A stretch of DNA of 64,000 nucleotides, taken from Aliirhizobium smilacinae. Its GTDB lineage: Bacteria > Pseudomonadota > Alphaproteobacteria > Rhizobiales > Rhizobiaceae. A model generated the notes under the pieces. It searched no databases. It was not told the origin of the DNA and saw only the letters and a program-made list of their open reading frames with translations. Shown in pieces: positions 45,384 to 53,833 of the stretch. The position numbers and the translations under genes are program-made. Positions within the stretch are counted from its first letter, which is position 1, and the number at the start of each line of letters is the position of its first letter. The DNA is taken from positions 1,240,001-1,304,000 of the forward strand of contig NZ_VDMN01000001.1 of the NCBI RefSeq assembly GCF_006335145.1, given 5' to 3'.

Positions 45384-45509
45384 TTAGTTCTTTCTCGACG
45401 ACAACGCGGCTGCAGGTCGAACGGCTATGATCCCAGCGCTGTGGCGAGAATAAGGTGGTTCGGCAGAGGTGCTGACGCGCGCCTGCCGGATTTCGTTAGA
45501 TCGCGGCCG

Positions 45510-46268
45510 TCAGATTGCCAAGCCCCCTGCGACATCGATGACACCGCCGGTCATGTAACCGCCATTCGGCCCGACCAGATGGATAACGAGCGCGGAGACT
45601 TCCTCAAGCGTTGCGATGCGGCGGATGGGATGCAGGTTGAGAAGCGCTTCAGGCACGCCTTCGCCCAGCACATCCGCCGCCATGTCAGTGGGCATGACGC
45701 CGGGCTGGATAACGTTGACGGTAATGTTGCGCCCGCCGAGATCACGAGCAACACCTCTCGCATATCCGACAATCGCCGCCTTCGTGCCCGCGTAATCCGC
45801 GGCGCCGGCGAACGGCACATGAGTGCCCAGAAGCGAGCCGATGAAGATGATCCGCCCACCATCCGACAGGACGGGCGCTGCGGCGCGCGTCACAGCCACC
45901 GATCCCATGACATTGATCTGCCACTGGCGATCGAGATTCACGGTATCGAGGGCGGGGTCATCGACCGTCTTGCCCTGCACGGCGATCGCCGCATTGTTGA
46001 CGATAATATCGAGTTTGCCGAAATACTCGACGACCTTGTCGATCAGCGGCTTGGCTGCAGCCATATCGGCCTGATCGCTGCGAAACGCGACCGCGCGGAC
46101 GCCCCTCGCTTTCAATTTTTCGACCACAGCTTCGGCCTTCTCGGAAGAAGCGACGTAGCTGATCGCGACGTCGGCGCCTTCTTCCGCCAAAGCTTCCGCC
46201 GTTGCTGCACCAAGCCCGCGTGAACCGCCGGTAACGAGGGCCACCTTTCCCTTCAAGATCTTCGACAT
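45510..46268 (-). CDS. SDR family oxidoreductase (FabG-like)
   Basis: 252-aa classical short-chain dehydrogenase. TGGSRGLGAA (TGxxxGxG) near 14, NNAAIA near 90, catalytic Ser (GSLLG) and Y-x3-K (YAGTK) near 156. NADPH preference is likely from the Arg after TGGS. A TetR regulator is divergent, and its candidate operators lie in the shared 159-base gap, so expression is probably induced by a small molecule. Confidence 0.9.
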   Translation of the reverse strand: MSKILKGKVALVTGGSRGLGAATAEALAEEGADVAISYVASSEKAEAVVEKLKARGVRAVAFRSDQADMAAAKPLIDKVVEYFGKLDIIVNNAAIAVQGKTVDDPALDTVNLDRQWQINVMGSVAVTRAAAPVLSDGGRIIFIGSLLGTHVPFAGAADYAGTKAAIVGYARGVARDLGGRNITVNVIQPGVMPTDMAADVLGEGVPEALLNLHPIRRIATLEEVSALVIHLVGPNGGYMTGGVIDVAGGLAI

Positions 46269-46331
46269 GGATATCCTTTCCGTAACCAGCCACTGCGCTG
46301 CCGGTTATCGGAAAGCGCCAGCATTTATTTC

Positions 46332-46404
46332 GTAACATTCATTACTATAACGATCGGTATGAAATTTGACCTGAACCGTCAAGCAGTTTAATAACGGTCA
46401 TTAT
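46332..46404. promoter_or_regulatory. Three TetR-operator-like boxes between SDR and tetR
   Basis: GTAACATTCATTAC (46332-46345), ATAACGATCGGTAT (46347-46360) and ATAACGGTCATTAT (46391-46404) share the pattern xTAACxxTCxxTAx and are each partly palindromic. Located in the divergent promoter region, they fit binding by the adjacent TetR protein. Confidence 0.5.
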
Positions 46405-46427
46405 GGAAAAATAGTTGAGTTGACCGA

Positions 46428-47033
46428 ATGGGACGCCATCGCGAATTTGACGTGGATAAGGCGCTGGATGCGGCCCTGTGCGTTTTCTGGCGCAAGGGGT
46501 ATGAGGGCGCTTCCTATGCCGATCTGACCGAGGCCACCGGCGTGGAAAGGCCCGCGCTTTATTCTGCCTTCGGCAACAAGGAGGCGCTTTTCGGCCGCGC
46601 GCTGGATCGTTATTACGAACGGTATCTGGATTACATACCGGAGGCGCTGAAGCTGCCGACCTCGAAAGAGGTCGCGGCTCACATGCTTTACAACGCGATC
46701 GATCTCAACACGCGATATCCGAGCCATACGGGGTGTTTCAACGTCAACGGCCTGCTTGCCGGATCGGATGCGTCCGAAACCGTCAGGCAATTGCTGATCA
46801 ATGTCCGTGCGGCCGGTGAAGCGCAGTTTGTCGAGCGGTTCGAGCGGGCGAAGACCGAGGGCGATCTGCCCGAAACTGCCAAGCCGGAGGCGCTTGCTGC
46901 ATTTCTGATGGCGGTGCTTCACGGCATGGCGGTGCAGGCGAAGGCCGGGTTCAGCCCGGAGACGTTGGAGTTGGTTGCAGAACAGGCGCTTTCCACATGG
47001 CCTGTTGGAGGCTCAAAGTTTTCGGATGGGTGA
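46428..47033 (+). CDS. TetR/AcrR family regulator
   Basis: 201 aa. N-terminal HTH: FDVDKALDAALCVFWRKGYEG, then SYADLTEATGVERPALYSAFGNKEALF (in two blocks) is the classic TetR DNA-binding pattern. The C-terminal ligand domain (~60-195) is of the AcrR type with TGCFNVNGLLAGS. Divergent from the SDR gene, which it most likely represses. Confidence 0.9.
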   Translation: MGRHREFDVDKALDAALCVFWRKGYEGASYADLTEATGVERPALYSAFGNKEALFGRALDRYYERYLDYIPEALKLPTSKEVAAHMLYNAIDLNTRYPSHTGCFNVNGLLAGSDASETVRQLLINVRAAGEAQFVERFERAKTEGDLPETAKPEALAAFLMAVLHGMAVQAKAGFSPETLELVAEQALSTWPVGGSKFSDG

Positions 47034-47148
47034 TGCGCCTTCGTCTCGTTGAGCGATCCGTTTCCTTATCTTACGAATGGGGATGACGGGCCCTTAGTCG
47101 ATGGATAATTCACATCGCCTCGCAGGTTTTCCGTCACCCCCTCTCAAA

Positions 47149-47802
47149 TCAGCCGGCGTTTTTCGGCACCGGCGTGTTGAGCAGCTGTTGCTCCCACAGG
47201 AACGCGATGCCGCTGCCTGCGGCGTGATGCTTGAGTATATCCGTCAGTTCCGCCGCATGCTCGGTCCTTGCCCAGTCGCGCTGCCATTCCGACGCAAGCG
47301 CCAGCCATGTCATCACGTTCGCGCCGGCGGCGATCATGCGCTGGATGGCAACTTCGTGGGCCTCGACCGAAACCCCACCCGACGCATCGGTGATGACGGT
47401 CACGTCCCAGCCTTCGCCAAGCGCCTGAATGACCGGCATCGCGACACAGATTTCGGTCCACAGGCCGGCGATGATCAGCTGCTTGCGGCCCGTCGCCTTC
47501 ACCGCATCCACCACCTTCCTGTCTTCCCATGTATTGATGAACGTCCGGTCGATTACCTCTTCGCCGGGGAACACGTCGGTGATCTGCGGAAAGATCCGAC
47601 CGCCGCGGTCCGCGATCACGCTGGTCACGATGGTGGGAACGCCGAAAGCCTTGGCGGCCTTCGCCAGCGCCGTCGCATTGTTGACCACCATGTGCGGATC
47701 GTGACTGTTCAGGTTGGCAAGCTGGTAGGGCTGATGATCGATCAACACGAGTACCGAGTCTTCGGGACGAAGGAGCGACGCAAGGCCGTTACGAAAGGTC
47801 AT
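47149..47802 (-). CDS. Isochorismatase-family cysteine hydrolase (YcaC-like)
   Basis: 217 aa. Catalytic Asp in VLIDHQPYQ near 20, and the nucleophile Cys in GLWTEICVAMPVIQAL near 118. LNSHDPHMVVNN and DVFPGEEVIDRTFINTWED are typical of YcaC-like members. ATG 47802 follows GAGGATG at 8 bases; the frame is open beyond it into the LysR promoter. Divergent LysR gene 157 bases away is its likely regulator. Confidence 0.87.
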   Translation of the reverse strand: MTFRNGLASLLRPEDSVLVLIDHQPYQLANLNSHDPHMVVNNATALAKAAKAFGVPTIVTSVIADRGGRIFPQITDVFPGEEVIDRTFINTWEDRKVVDAVKATGRKQLIIAGLWTEICVAMPVIQALGEGWDVTVITDASGGVSVEAHEVAIQRMIAAGANVMTWLALASEWQRDWARTEHAAELTDILKHHAAGSGIAFLWEQQLLNTPVPKNAG

Positions 47803-47959
47803 GAATACATCCTCTGCTGCCGTTTTGTGTATGAGGCCGGTTTGCCGACAGACCTGCGCTGACAGCGGCGCTGCCTGTGCGGCGGAGACTGTCATTCCGG
47901 TTTTTGATACGGTAGCCTCCATTCCTGCCAAGCTGTGTCGCGAAACGAGGAACGCAAAG

Positions 47960-48853
47960 TTGGATATCGAAGACCTGCGGACATTCGTGGAAGTTGCCGA
48001 GGCCGGTGGCGTTTCACCCGCTGCGCGGCGGCTCGGCCTGTCGAAATCGATCGTCAGCCGACGGCTTATCCGGCTGGAGGCCGAGCTGGGCATTCAGCTC
48101 GTTGCCAGAACGACAAGGGGTTCTGCTCTCACCGAAGCCGGGCTTACCTTTCGGGACCATGCGGCCAGGGCCTGCGCCGAGATCGACCAGGCCAGGGAAA
48201 CGATCCTGCCCGCGGGCGAACTTTGCGGCCGCCTGCGCGTTGCCGTGCCGCTTTCCTTCGGCCCGACCCATTTCGCTCCCGTGCTTGCGCAGATGGCGCA
48301 ACGGCACCCGCAGCTGAACATCCAGACGTCCTACAGCGATCGCTTCGTCGACCTTGTTTCTGAAGGTTATGATTGCGCGATCCGGGTCGGTTATCTGCAG
48401 GACTCGAACCTGATCGCCAAACGCGTCGGGCCGCTCTACGGAAAGCTCGTTGCCAGCCCGGACTATATCAGGGCCCATGGTTCTCCGGAGACGCCGGAAG
48501 AGATCGTCGCGCATCAGGCACTGATGCAGGGGACGGAAGCCTGGCAGTTCATCGATGGCGAGAAGATCGTGACAGTCTATCCGCGCGGCCGCTTCAAGGC
48601 CGACAACGCCGTGGCGCTTACCGCCGCCGCATTGGCGGGACTGGGCATAGGCTGGCTGCCCGATGGCATCACCGAGGAACATATAGCTTCCGGCGCGCTG
48701 GTTCCGGTCATGACGCGCCATCCACCACCACCGGCGGGCATCTATGTCATCCGCCCGCCAGGGCAGCATCCGGCAAAAAAGGTCCGTGTGCTTACCGAGA
48801 TGCTGATCGAGTGTTTCGAACAGGCCACGCAGCCGGCGGGCGCGGTTGGCTGA
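47960..48853 (+). CDS. LysR family transcriptional regulator
   Basis: 297 aa from a TTG start with GAGG nine bases upstream; this gives the standard LysR N-terminus (M)DIEDLRTFVEVAEAGG. HTH (~15-60: AARRLGLSKSIVSRRLIRLE), effector domain ~90-290. The frame is open further upstream to 47801 but that part has no LysR similarity. Subgroup resembles AaeR/CrgA-type. Likely controls the divergent isochorismatase-like gene. Confidence 0.87.
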   Translation: MDIEDLRTFVEVAEAGGVSPAARRLGLSKSIVSRRLIRLEAELGIQLVARTTRGSALTEAGLTFRDHAARACAEIDQARETILPAGELCGRLRVAVPLSFGPTHFAPVLAQMAQRHPQLNIQTSYSDRFVDLVSEGYDCAIRVGYLQDSNLIAKRVGPLYGKLVASPDYIRAHGSPETPEEIVAHQALMQGTEAWQFIDGEKIVTVYPRGRFKADNAVALTAAALAGLGIGWLPDGITEEHIASGALVPVMTRHPPPPAGIYVIRPPGQHPAKKVRVLTEMLIECFEQATQPAGAVG

Positions 48854-48940
48854 GGTACGGTACGGACTGTCATCAAATGTTTGTACGCTTTACAGTATTC
48901 CCGGTACCGCCAAGAATGATGATGCAAAATCGGTAGCATT

Positions 48941-49739
48941 ATGAGCACAAAATCTATCGCATCGGTAACATCCGCCAATAAGGCGGCATGGGAAGCCTCC
49001 GCATATCTGCATAAATCCGGTGATGGCTGGGCAAGACTGATCGAGGCTGCCAGCCAACCCGGTTTTTCGGTCCTTGATGACACCGTCACCGAACTCCTGC
49101 GGAAGTATCATGTCGAAGGACGCTGCGCGGTTCAGGTCGGCTGCAATAATGCGCGGGAGCTGATATCGCTGGCGTCCCTTGGCGGCGTCCCCATGCTCGG
49201 GATCGATCAATCACCCAGCTTCCTGGCGCAAGGGCGTGAACTGGCTGATGCCGCGGGACTGGAATTGAACGTTCTTGAAGCCAATATCTATGACCTTCCG
49301 AAAAGTGTGGGACGTTTCGATCTGGTTTTAATCACGATCGGCGTGTTGAGCTGGATGCCTGACCTTCCGGAATTCTTTCGGGCCATTTCAGGCTTGATGG
49401 ATGATGGCGCAGTGCTCGTGATCTACGAAACCCATCCCTTTCTCGAAATATTCGACCCGCATCGCGAAAACCCGCATGAACCGGGCTTCAGTTATTTCGA
49501 AGGAGCCTCAAGTACTTACTCAGGCGATTACCTATGACGGCAAAGACCATCACAAGGTGGAACCCAGCTACTGGTTCATCCACACTCTTGGGGACATCGT
49601 CACCTCTTGTATTCAAGCGGGTCTGCAACTGGTCGAGTTGACAGAATATCCGCACAGCATCCGCGAACCTGAATACGATATATATGCTGGTCGTTCTGCG
49701 CAGGTGCCGATGTCCTATTCTTTGGTCGCTTCAAGATGA
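48941..49739 (+). pseudogene. SAM-dependent methyltransferase, frameshifted
   Basis: The first frame (48941-49537) encodes a class I methyltransferase: VQVGCNNARELISLASLGG (SAM motif I-like), LVLITIGVLSW, YETHPFLEIFDP. Near 49496-49505 (after PGFSYFE) the family sequence continues in the +1 frame: KEPQVLTQAITYDGKDHHKV ... SYWFIHTLGDIV ... to 49739. Joining them would give ~265 aa, normal for the family. One extra base, or two missing bases, explains the break. It could be a real decay event or a sequencing error. Confidence 0.75.
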
Positions 49740-49889
49740 CATCCTTCGGCATCGCCGATTCACGCTCCTGACATGACCGCAATTGGCACGAAAACGCCAC
49801 ACTACCTGACCGCGCAGCATCCGGCCTTGCCTCTCGCGCCTGCCTTTCCTATTCAGGACCCTGATTTGGAATGAAGGAGCCGGAGCGCC

Positions 49890-51530
49890 ATGGATAGTAT
49901 CACGATAGCCCTGGTCCTGCTCCTTGCCGTCATTCTCAGCGGCACGATCTCGCGGCTTCTTCCGCTGCCCGTTCCCCTGCCGCTGATCCAGATCGCGCTC
50001 GGTGCGGCAATCACAGGGATCACCGGAGACGGTGTGGTGCTGGAACCGGATATATTCTTCCTGCTGTTTCTGCCGCCGCTTCTGTTTCTCGATGGCTGGC
50101 GTATTCCGAAAGAGGGGCTGTTCCGCGACAAGGGCGTGATCCTGGAACTGGCGCTTGGTCTGGTGATCTTCACGGTCGTCGGCGTCGGGCTTTTGATCCA
50201 CTGGATGATCCCGGCCATGCCGCTTGCCGTCGCCTTTGCGCTTGCGGCCATCGTTTCGCCGACCGATCCGGTCGCCGTCTCGGCGATTGCCGCGCGCGTG
50301 CCGATCCCGCCGCGGCTGATGCATATTCTCGAAGGGGAATCACTGCTCAACGATGCGTCCGGTCTTGTCTGCATGCGGTTTGCGGTTGCCGCCGCCGTGA
50401 CCGGCGCATTTTCGCTGACCGATGCGGTCGGCACATTCCTGTGGGTCGCGATCGGCGGCATTGCGATCGGCGTCGGCGTTACCTGGCTGATCGTGCGGGT
50501 GAAGGAAATCGCCTCCCGCAAGCTTGGTGAAGAGCCGGGCGCGCAGATCCTCATCAGCCTGCTCATTCCTTTCGGCGCCTATCTGGTTGCCGAACACCTG
50601 CATTGCTCGGGCATCCTTGCCGCCGTCGCCGCCGGTATCACGATGAGTTACGCGGAATTGCGGGGCAAGGTGCTCGGCATTACCCGCGTGCGGCGCAATG
50701 CCGTGTGGGACACGGTACAGTTCGCGCTCAACGGCATCATGTTCGTGCTTCTCGGCGAGCAACTGCCCGGCATCGTTTCGGGCGCAGCGCGGGTCGTCAC
50801 CGAGACCGGGCATGTCGATCCGATCTGGCTGATCGGTTATGTGATCGCCATCAATGCAGCGCTTGCCGCCCTGCGTTTCGCCTGGGTGTGGGTTTCGCTG
50901 CATTTCACCATGTTTCGTGCCGCACGTCGCGGGCAGGAAATCCGTAAACCCCACTGGAAGCTGCTGGTCGCCACCTCGCTTGCCGGCGTGCGCGGCGCCA
51001 TCACGCTTGCCGGTATCCTGACCCTGCCGCTGTTCCTCGATGACGGCATCACTCCCTTCCCGGCCCGCGACCTTGCGATCTTCCTTGCCGCCGGGGTGAT
51101 CATCTTCTCGCTGATTGCCGCAAGCGTCGGCCTGCCCTTCCTGCTGAAAGATCTCGAACTGCCGCCCGAGCCGGACCATCACCAGGAAGAGGATACGGCC
51201 CGCATCGCCTCGGCCGAAGCTGCAATCCGGATGATCGAAAAGCTGCAGCACGCGATGAGCGAGGGCCGCACCGATGCCGATCTCTATGGCGATGTCGGGA
51301 CGCGGCTGATGGAGCTCTACCGGCAGCGTATCGACGGGCGCTCGAAGATCGGCGACGAGGCCGAGGAGCTTCGGCGGATGGAAGAGGTCGACAGGCGGTT
51401 GCGCCTCGCCGCACTTCGTGCCGAGCGCGACGAGATTTTCCGCCTCAGCCGTGCGCGAAAGGTTTCCGAAGAGATCGCCCGCAAGCTTATCCGCGAGATC
51501 GACCTTGCGGAGGCGCGCTATACGGTGTGA
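49890..51530 (+). CDS. CPA1-family Na+/H+ antiporter
   Basis: 546-aa cation/proton antiporter. About 12 TM helices in residues 1-420, with FLPPLLFLDGW in TM3 and the essential Asp region in AIVSPTDPVAVSAIA and GESLLNDASGLV, the NhaP/YjcE-type CPA1 motifs. A cytoplasmic, highly charged tail (~425-546) may be regulatory. Good ribosome-binding site (AAGGAG, 14 bases upstream, plus GGAG closer). Maintains pH/Na+ homeostasis; no operon partner. Confidence 0.92.
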   Translation: MDSITIALVLLLAVILSGTISRLLPLPVPLPLIQIALGAAITGITGDGVVLEPDIFFLLFLPPLLFLDGWRIPKEGLFRDKGVILELALGLVIFTVVGVGLLIHWMIPAMPLAVAFALAAIVSPTDPVAVSAIAARVPIPPRLMHILEGESLLNDASGLVCMRFAVAAAVTGAFSLTDAVGTFLWVAIGGIAIGVGVTWLIVRVKEIASRKLGEEPGAQILISLLIPFGAYLVAEHLHCSGILAAVAAGITMSYAELRGKVLGITRVRRNAVWDTVQFALNGIMFVLLGEQLPGIVSGAARVVTETGHVDPIWLIGYVIAINAALAALRFAWVWVSLHFTMFRAARRGQEIRKPHWKLLVATSLAGVRGAITLAGILTLPLFLDDGITPFPARDLAIFLAAGVIIFSLIAASVGLPFLLKDLELPPEPDHHQEEDTARIASAEAAIRMIEKLQHAMSEGRTDADLYGDVGTRLMELYRQRIDGRSKIGDEAEELRRMEEVDRRLRLAALRAERDEIFRLSRARKVSEEIARKLIREIDLAEARYTV

Positions 51531-51536
51531 GGTCCG

Positions 51537-51884
51537 CTACGCGGCATGGGTTTCCCGGCTGTCCTTCGGGGCTTCGTCGCGTTCGAACATGCCGTAATCG
51601 CGCAGCACATGGCCGATGCGCAGGCGGTAATCGGCAAAGACGCCGTTGCGGCCGGCATGCTGTGCGGCGCGGTGAACCTCCAGGTTTCGCCATTGCCGAA
51701 CCGCTTCCTCGTCGCGCCAGAAGGAGAGCGAGAGGAGCTTGCCGCGCATCGTCAGGCTCTCGAAACGCTCGATGGAAATGAAACCGTCGATCTTTTCCAG
51801 CTCGCTACGCAGGTCGCCGGCGAGATCGAGATAACGGTGGCGTTCGCCCATATAGGGCACGACTTCGAAGATGACGGCGATCAT
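51537..51884 (-). CDS. Antibiotic biosynthesis monooxygenase (ABM) domain protein
   Basis: 115-aa ferredoxin-like fold protein. IAVIFEVVPY-type first strand, then FISIERFESLTMRGKLLSLSFWRDEEAVRQWRN (in blocks), the core of heme-degrading/ABM proteins. The start overlaps the NIPSNAP gene's stop (ATGA), so both form a two-gene operon. The role is probably oxidative-stress or quinone/aldehyde handling, inferred from the fold only. Regulated most likely by the divergent ArsR protein. Confidence 0.82.
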   Translation of the reverse strand: MIAVIFEVVPYMGERHRYLDLAGDLRSELEKIDGFISIERFESLTMRGKLLSLSFWRDEEAVRQWRNLEVHRAAQHAGRNGVFADYRLRIGHVLRDYGMFERDEAPKDSRETHAA

Positions 51885-52222
51885 GGCTCGACCAATGCTC
51901 CCATCGGGGCGCCATGCGGCTGGGACATGTTTTTAAGGAAGATGCGATCCTCTTTCAGGATGAAACGTTCGCGTTTGGCGAATTCGTAGTTCTCGCGGCC
52001 GAGTGGATCGGCGGACAGCCGGGCGCGGTAGGCTTCGTAGGCCGCCAGGTTCTCGATGTTGTAGACGCCGTAAGCGGTGGTGGCGGATCCCTCATGCGGA
52101 CCGAAATAACCGATCAGGTCGGCGCCGTTGCGCGGGATCGACTGGCCCCAGGCGCGGGCATATTGCTCGAACCTATCGCGCTTGAACGGATCGATCTCGT
52201 AGCGGATGAAGCAGGTGATCAT
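51881..52222 (-). CDS. NIPSNAP family protein
   Basis: 113 aa. MITCFIRYEIDPFKRDRFEQYARAWGQ (family N-terminus, in blocks) and a C-terminal RENYEFAKRERFILKEDRIFL are typical of NIPSNAP dimeric ferredoxin-like proteins. ATG 52222 is the family start; the open frame beyond it runs over the divergent regulator. First gene of the operon with the ABM gene, facing the ArsR operator. Confidence 0.85.
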   Translation of the reverse strand: MITCFIRYEIDPFKRDRFEQYARAWGQSIPRNGADLIGYFGPHEGSATTAYGVYNIENLAAYEAYRARLSADPLGRENYEFAKRERFILKEDRIFLKNMSQPHGAPMGALVEP

Positions 52223-52283
52223 GGCATTTTCCTTGGGTTCGTTTCCTCGTGACCGGCTGTCTTTGCCATGGTGATGGACGACG

Positions 52284-52307
52284 ATGCTTCGATAGCGATC
52301 GAAGTAT
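52284..52307. promoter_or_regulatory. Palindromic ArsR-type operator candidate
   Basis: CTTCGAT-AGCG-ATCGAAG is a perfect 7-bp inverted repeat, extended to 10-bp arms with a single mismatch (52284-52307). It lies midway between NIPSNAP and arsR starts, the expected site for an autoregulating ArsR dimer. Confidence 0.55.
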
Positions 52308-52337
52308 GGATGGGAAAAGCGTGATAGAAGGTGGTGC

Positions 52338-53024
52338 ATGAACGAAGGTCCAAACATTGCACAGATCGCCTCGCTGATCGGCGATCCCGCCCGCGCCAAC
52401 ATGCTGGCAGCGCTCACCGGCGGGCGGGCGCTGACGGCCACCGAGCTGGCCGCCATCGGCGGCATCACGCTGCAGACGGCGAGTTCGCATCTTTCCAAAC
52501 TCGAGGCCGGAGGGCTGCTGGCCCAGCGCAAGCAGGGACGCCATCGCTATTTCGCACTGGCCGACGAAGCCGCGGCCCGGCTGATCGAAACGATGATGGG
52601 ATTTGCCTCGAGCCGCGGACATCTGCGCTACCGACCCGGACCGAAGGACCCCGCGCTGCGCAAGGCACGTGTCTGCTACGATCATCTCGCGGGTGATTTC
52701 GGCGTGCGGATGCTCGACAGCTTTGTTTGTCACGGCGAGATCGTGTCGGATGGAGAGAACCTTTCGGTAACGGACAAAGGCCGCGCGCAGCTGGACGCCT
52801 TCGGCATCGATCTCTCAAGCCTCGCCTCCAACCGCCGGCCGTTGTGCAAATCCTGTCTCGACTGGAGCGAGCGCCGGTCACATCTGGCGGGTACGCTCGG
52901 CAAGGCGCTGCTTGGCCACATGTTTGATCAGGGATGGGCGCGGAGGAGCGAGGAAAGCCGGGCCGTGATTTTTACGCCTGAAGGCGAGCGAAAATTCCTG
53001 CTGCAGTTTCCCATCGACCCTTGA
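52338..53024 (+). CDS. ArsR-family winged-helix regulator
   Basis: 228 aa. HTH near 30-75: ALTATELAAIGGITLQTASSHLSKLEAGGLL (in blocks), followed by an extended C-terminal domain (~95-228) with ARVCYDHLAGDFGVRM and RPLCKSCLDWSERRSHLAG. The latter Cys cluster (C-x2-C) could bind metal or sense redox state. Longer than a minimal ArsR. Divergent from the NIPSNAP/ABM pair, with a palindrome between them, so likely their repressor and autoregulator. Confidence 0.87.
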   Translation: MNEGPNIAQIASLIGDPARANMLAALTGGRALTATELAAIGGITLQTASSHLSKLEAGGLLAQRKQGRHRYFALADEAAARLIETMMGFASSRGHLRYRPGPKDPALRKARVCYDHLAGDFGVRMLDSFVCHGEIVSDGENLSVTDKGRAQLDAFGIDLSSLASNRRPLCKSCLDWSERRSHLAGTLGKALLGHMFDQGWARRSEESRAVIFTPEGERKFLLQFPIDP

Positions 53025-53130
53025 GCATCAAAGCATCCCGCCTCGCTCGACCCAGCCATGCGGCTGAACCGGTTGAGCTTATGCCGTCCATCCGGTAGAA
53101 GGCGGCTGACGTCTTAAAAAGGTATCCATC

Positions 53131-53820
53131 ATGAGTGGCTTCGATCTCATCCTCTTCGATTGCGACGGCGTGCTCGTCGATTCCGAAATCATTGCAGCGC
53201 AGGTCGAATCGCGACTGCTGACGGAAGCTGGTTATCCCATCAGCGTCGAGGAAATGGGCGAACGTTTTGCCGGCATGACCTGGAAGAACATCCTGCTCGC
53301 CGTCGAGAAGGAAGCCGATATCCCGCTTTCCGCCTCGCTGCTCGACAAATCGGAAAAGCTGCTCGACGCCCGGCTGGAACGCGACGTGAAGATCATCGAC
53401 GGCGTGAAGTTTGCGCTGGCCCGGTTGACCATGCAGCGCTGCATCTGCTCCAATTCGTCCAGCGCGCGGCTGGACATGATGCTGACCAAGGTCGGCCTCA
53501 AGCCGTATTTTGCCCCGCATATCTATTCCGCCAAGGATCTCGGGCCGGACCGGGTGAAGCCGAAGCCGGACATTTTTCTACATGGCGCACAGCAGTTCGG
53601 CGTCGATCCGTCGCGCTGCCTGGTAGTCGAGGATTCCACCCATGGCATCCATGGCGCACGCGCGGCCGGCATGCGGGTCGTCGGCTTTACCGGCGCATCG
53701 CACACCTATCCGAGCCATGCCGACCGTCTGACGGATGCGGGTGCCGAAACGGTGATCTCGCGCATGCAGGACCTGCCGGCGGTGGTTGCGGCGCTCGGCG
53801 AATGGGCCGACGCGATCTAA
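53131..53820 (+). CDS. HAD-superfamily phosphatase (Gph/YieH-like)
   Basis: 229 aa. Motif I ILFDCDGVLVDSE with both catalytic Asp, motif II CSNSSS, Lys in DRVKPKPDIFL, motif IV LVVEDSTHGIHGARAAGM. The cap domain is alpha-helical (~15-85). Subfamily IA phosphatase, probably on phosphosugars (6-phosphogluconate-phosphatase-like). Its 3' end is 13 bases from the convergent autotransporter gene. Confidence 0.9.
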   Translation: MSGFDLILFDCDGVLVDSEIIAAQVESRLLTEAGYPISVEEMGERFAGMTWKNILLAVEKEADIPLSASLLDKSEKLLDARLERDVKIIDGVKFALARLTMQRCICSNSSSARLDMMLTKVGLKPYFAPHIYSAKDLGPDRVKPKPDIFLHGAQQFGVDPSRCLVVEDSTHGIHGARAAGMRVVGFTGASHTYPSHADRLTDAGAETVISRMQDLPAVVAALGEWADAI

Positions 53821-53833
53821 TTCGCTTTGTTTT

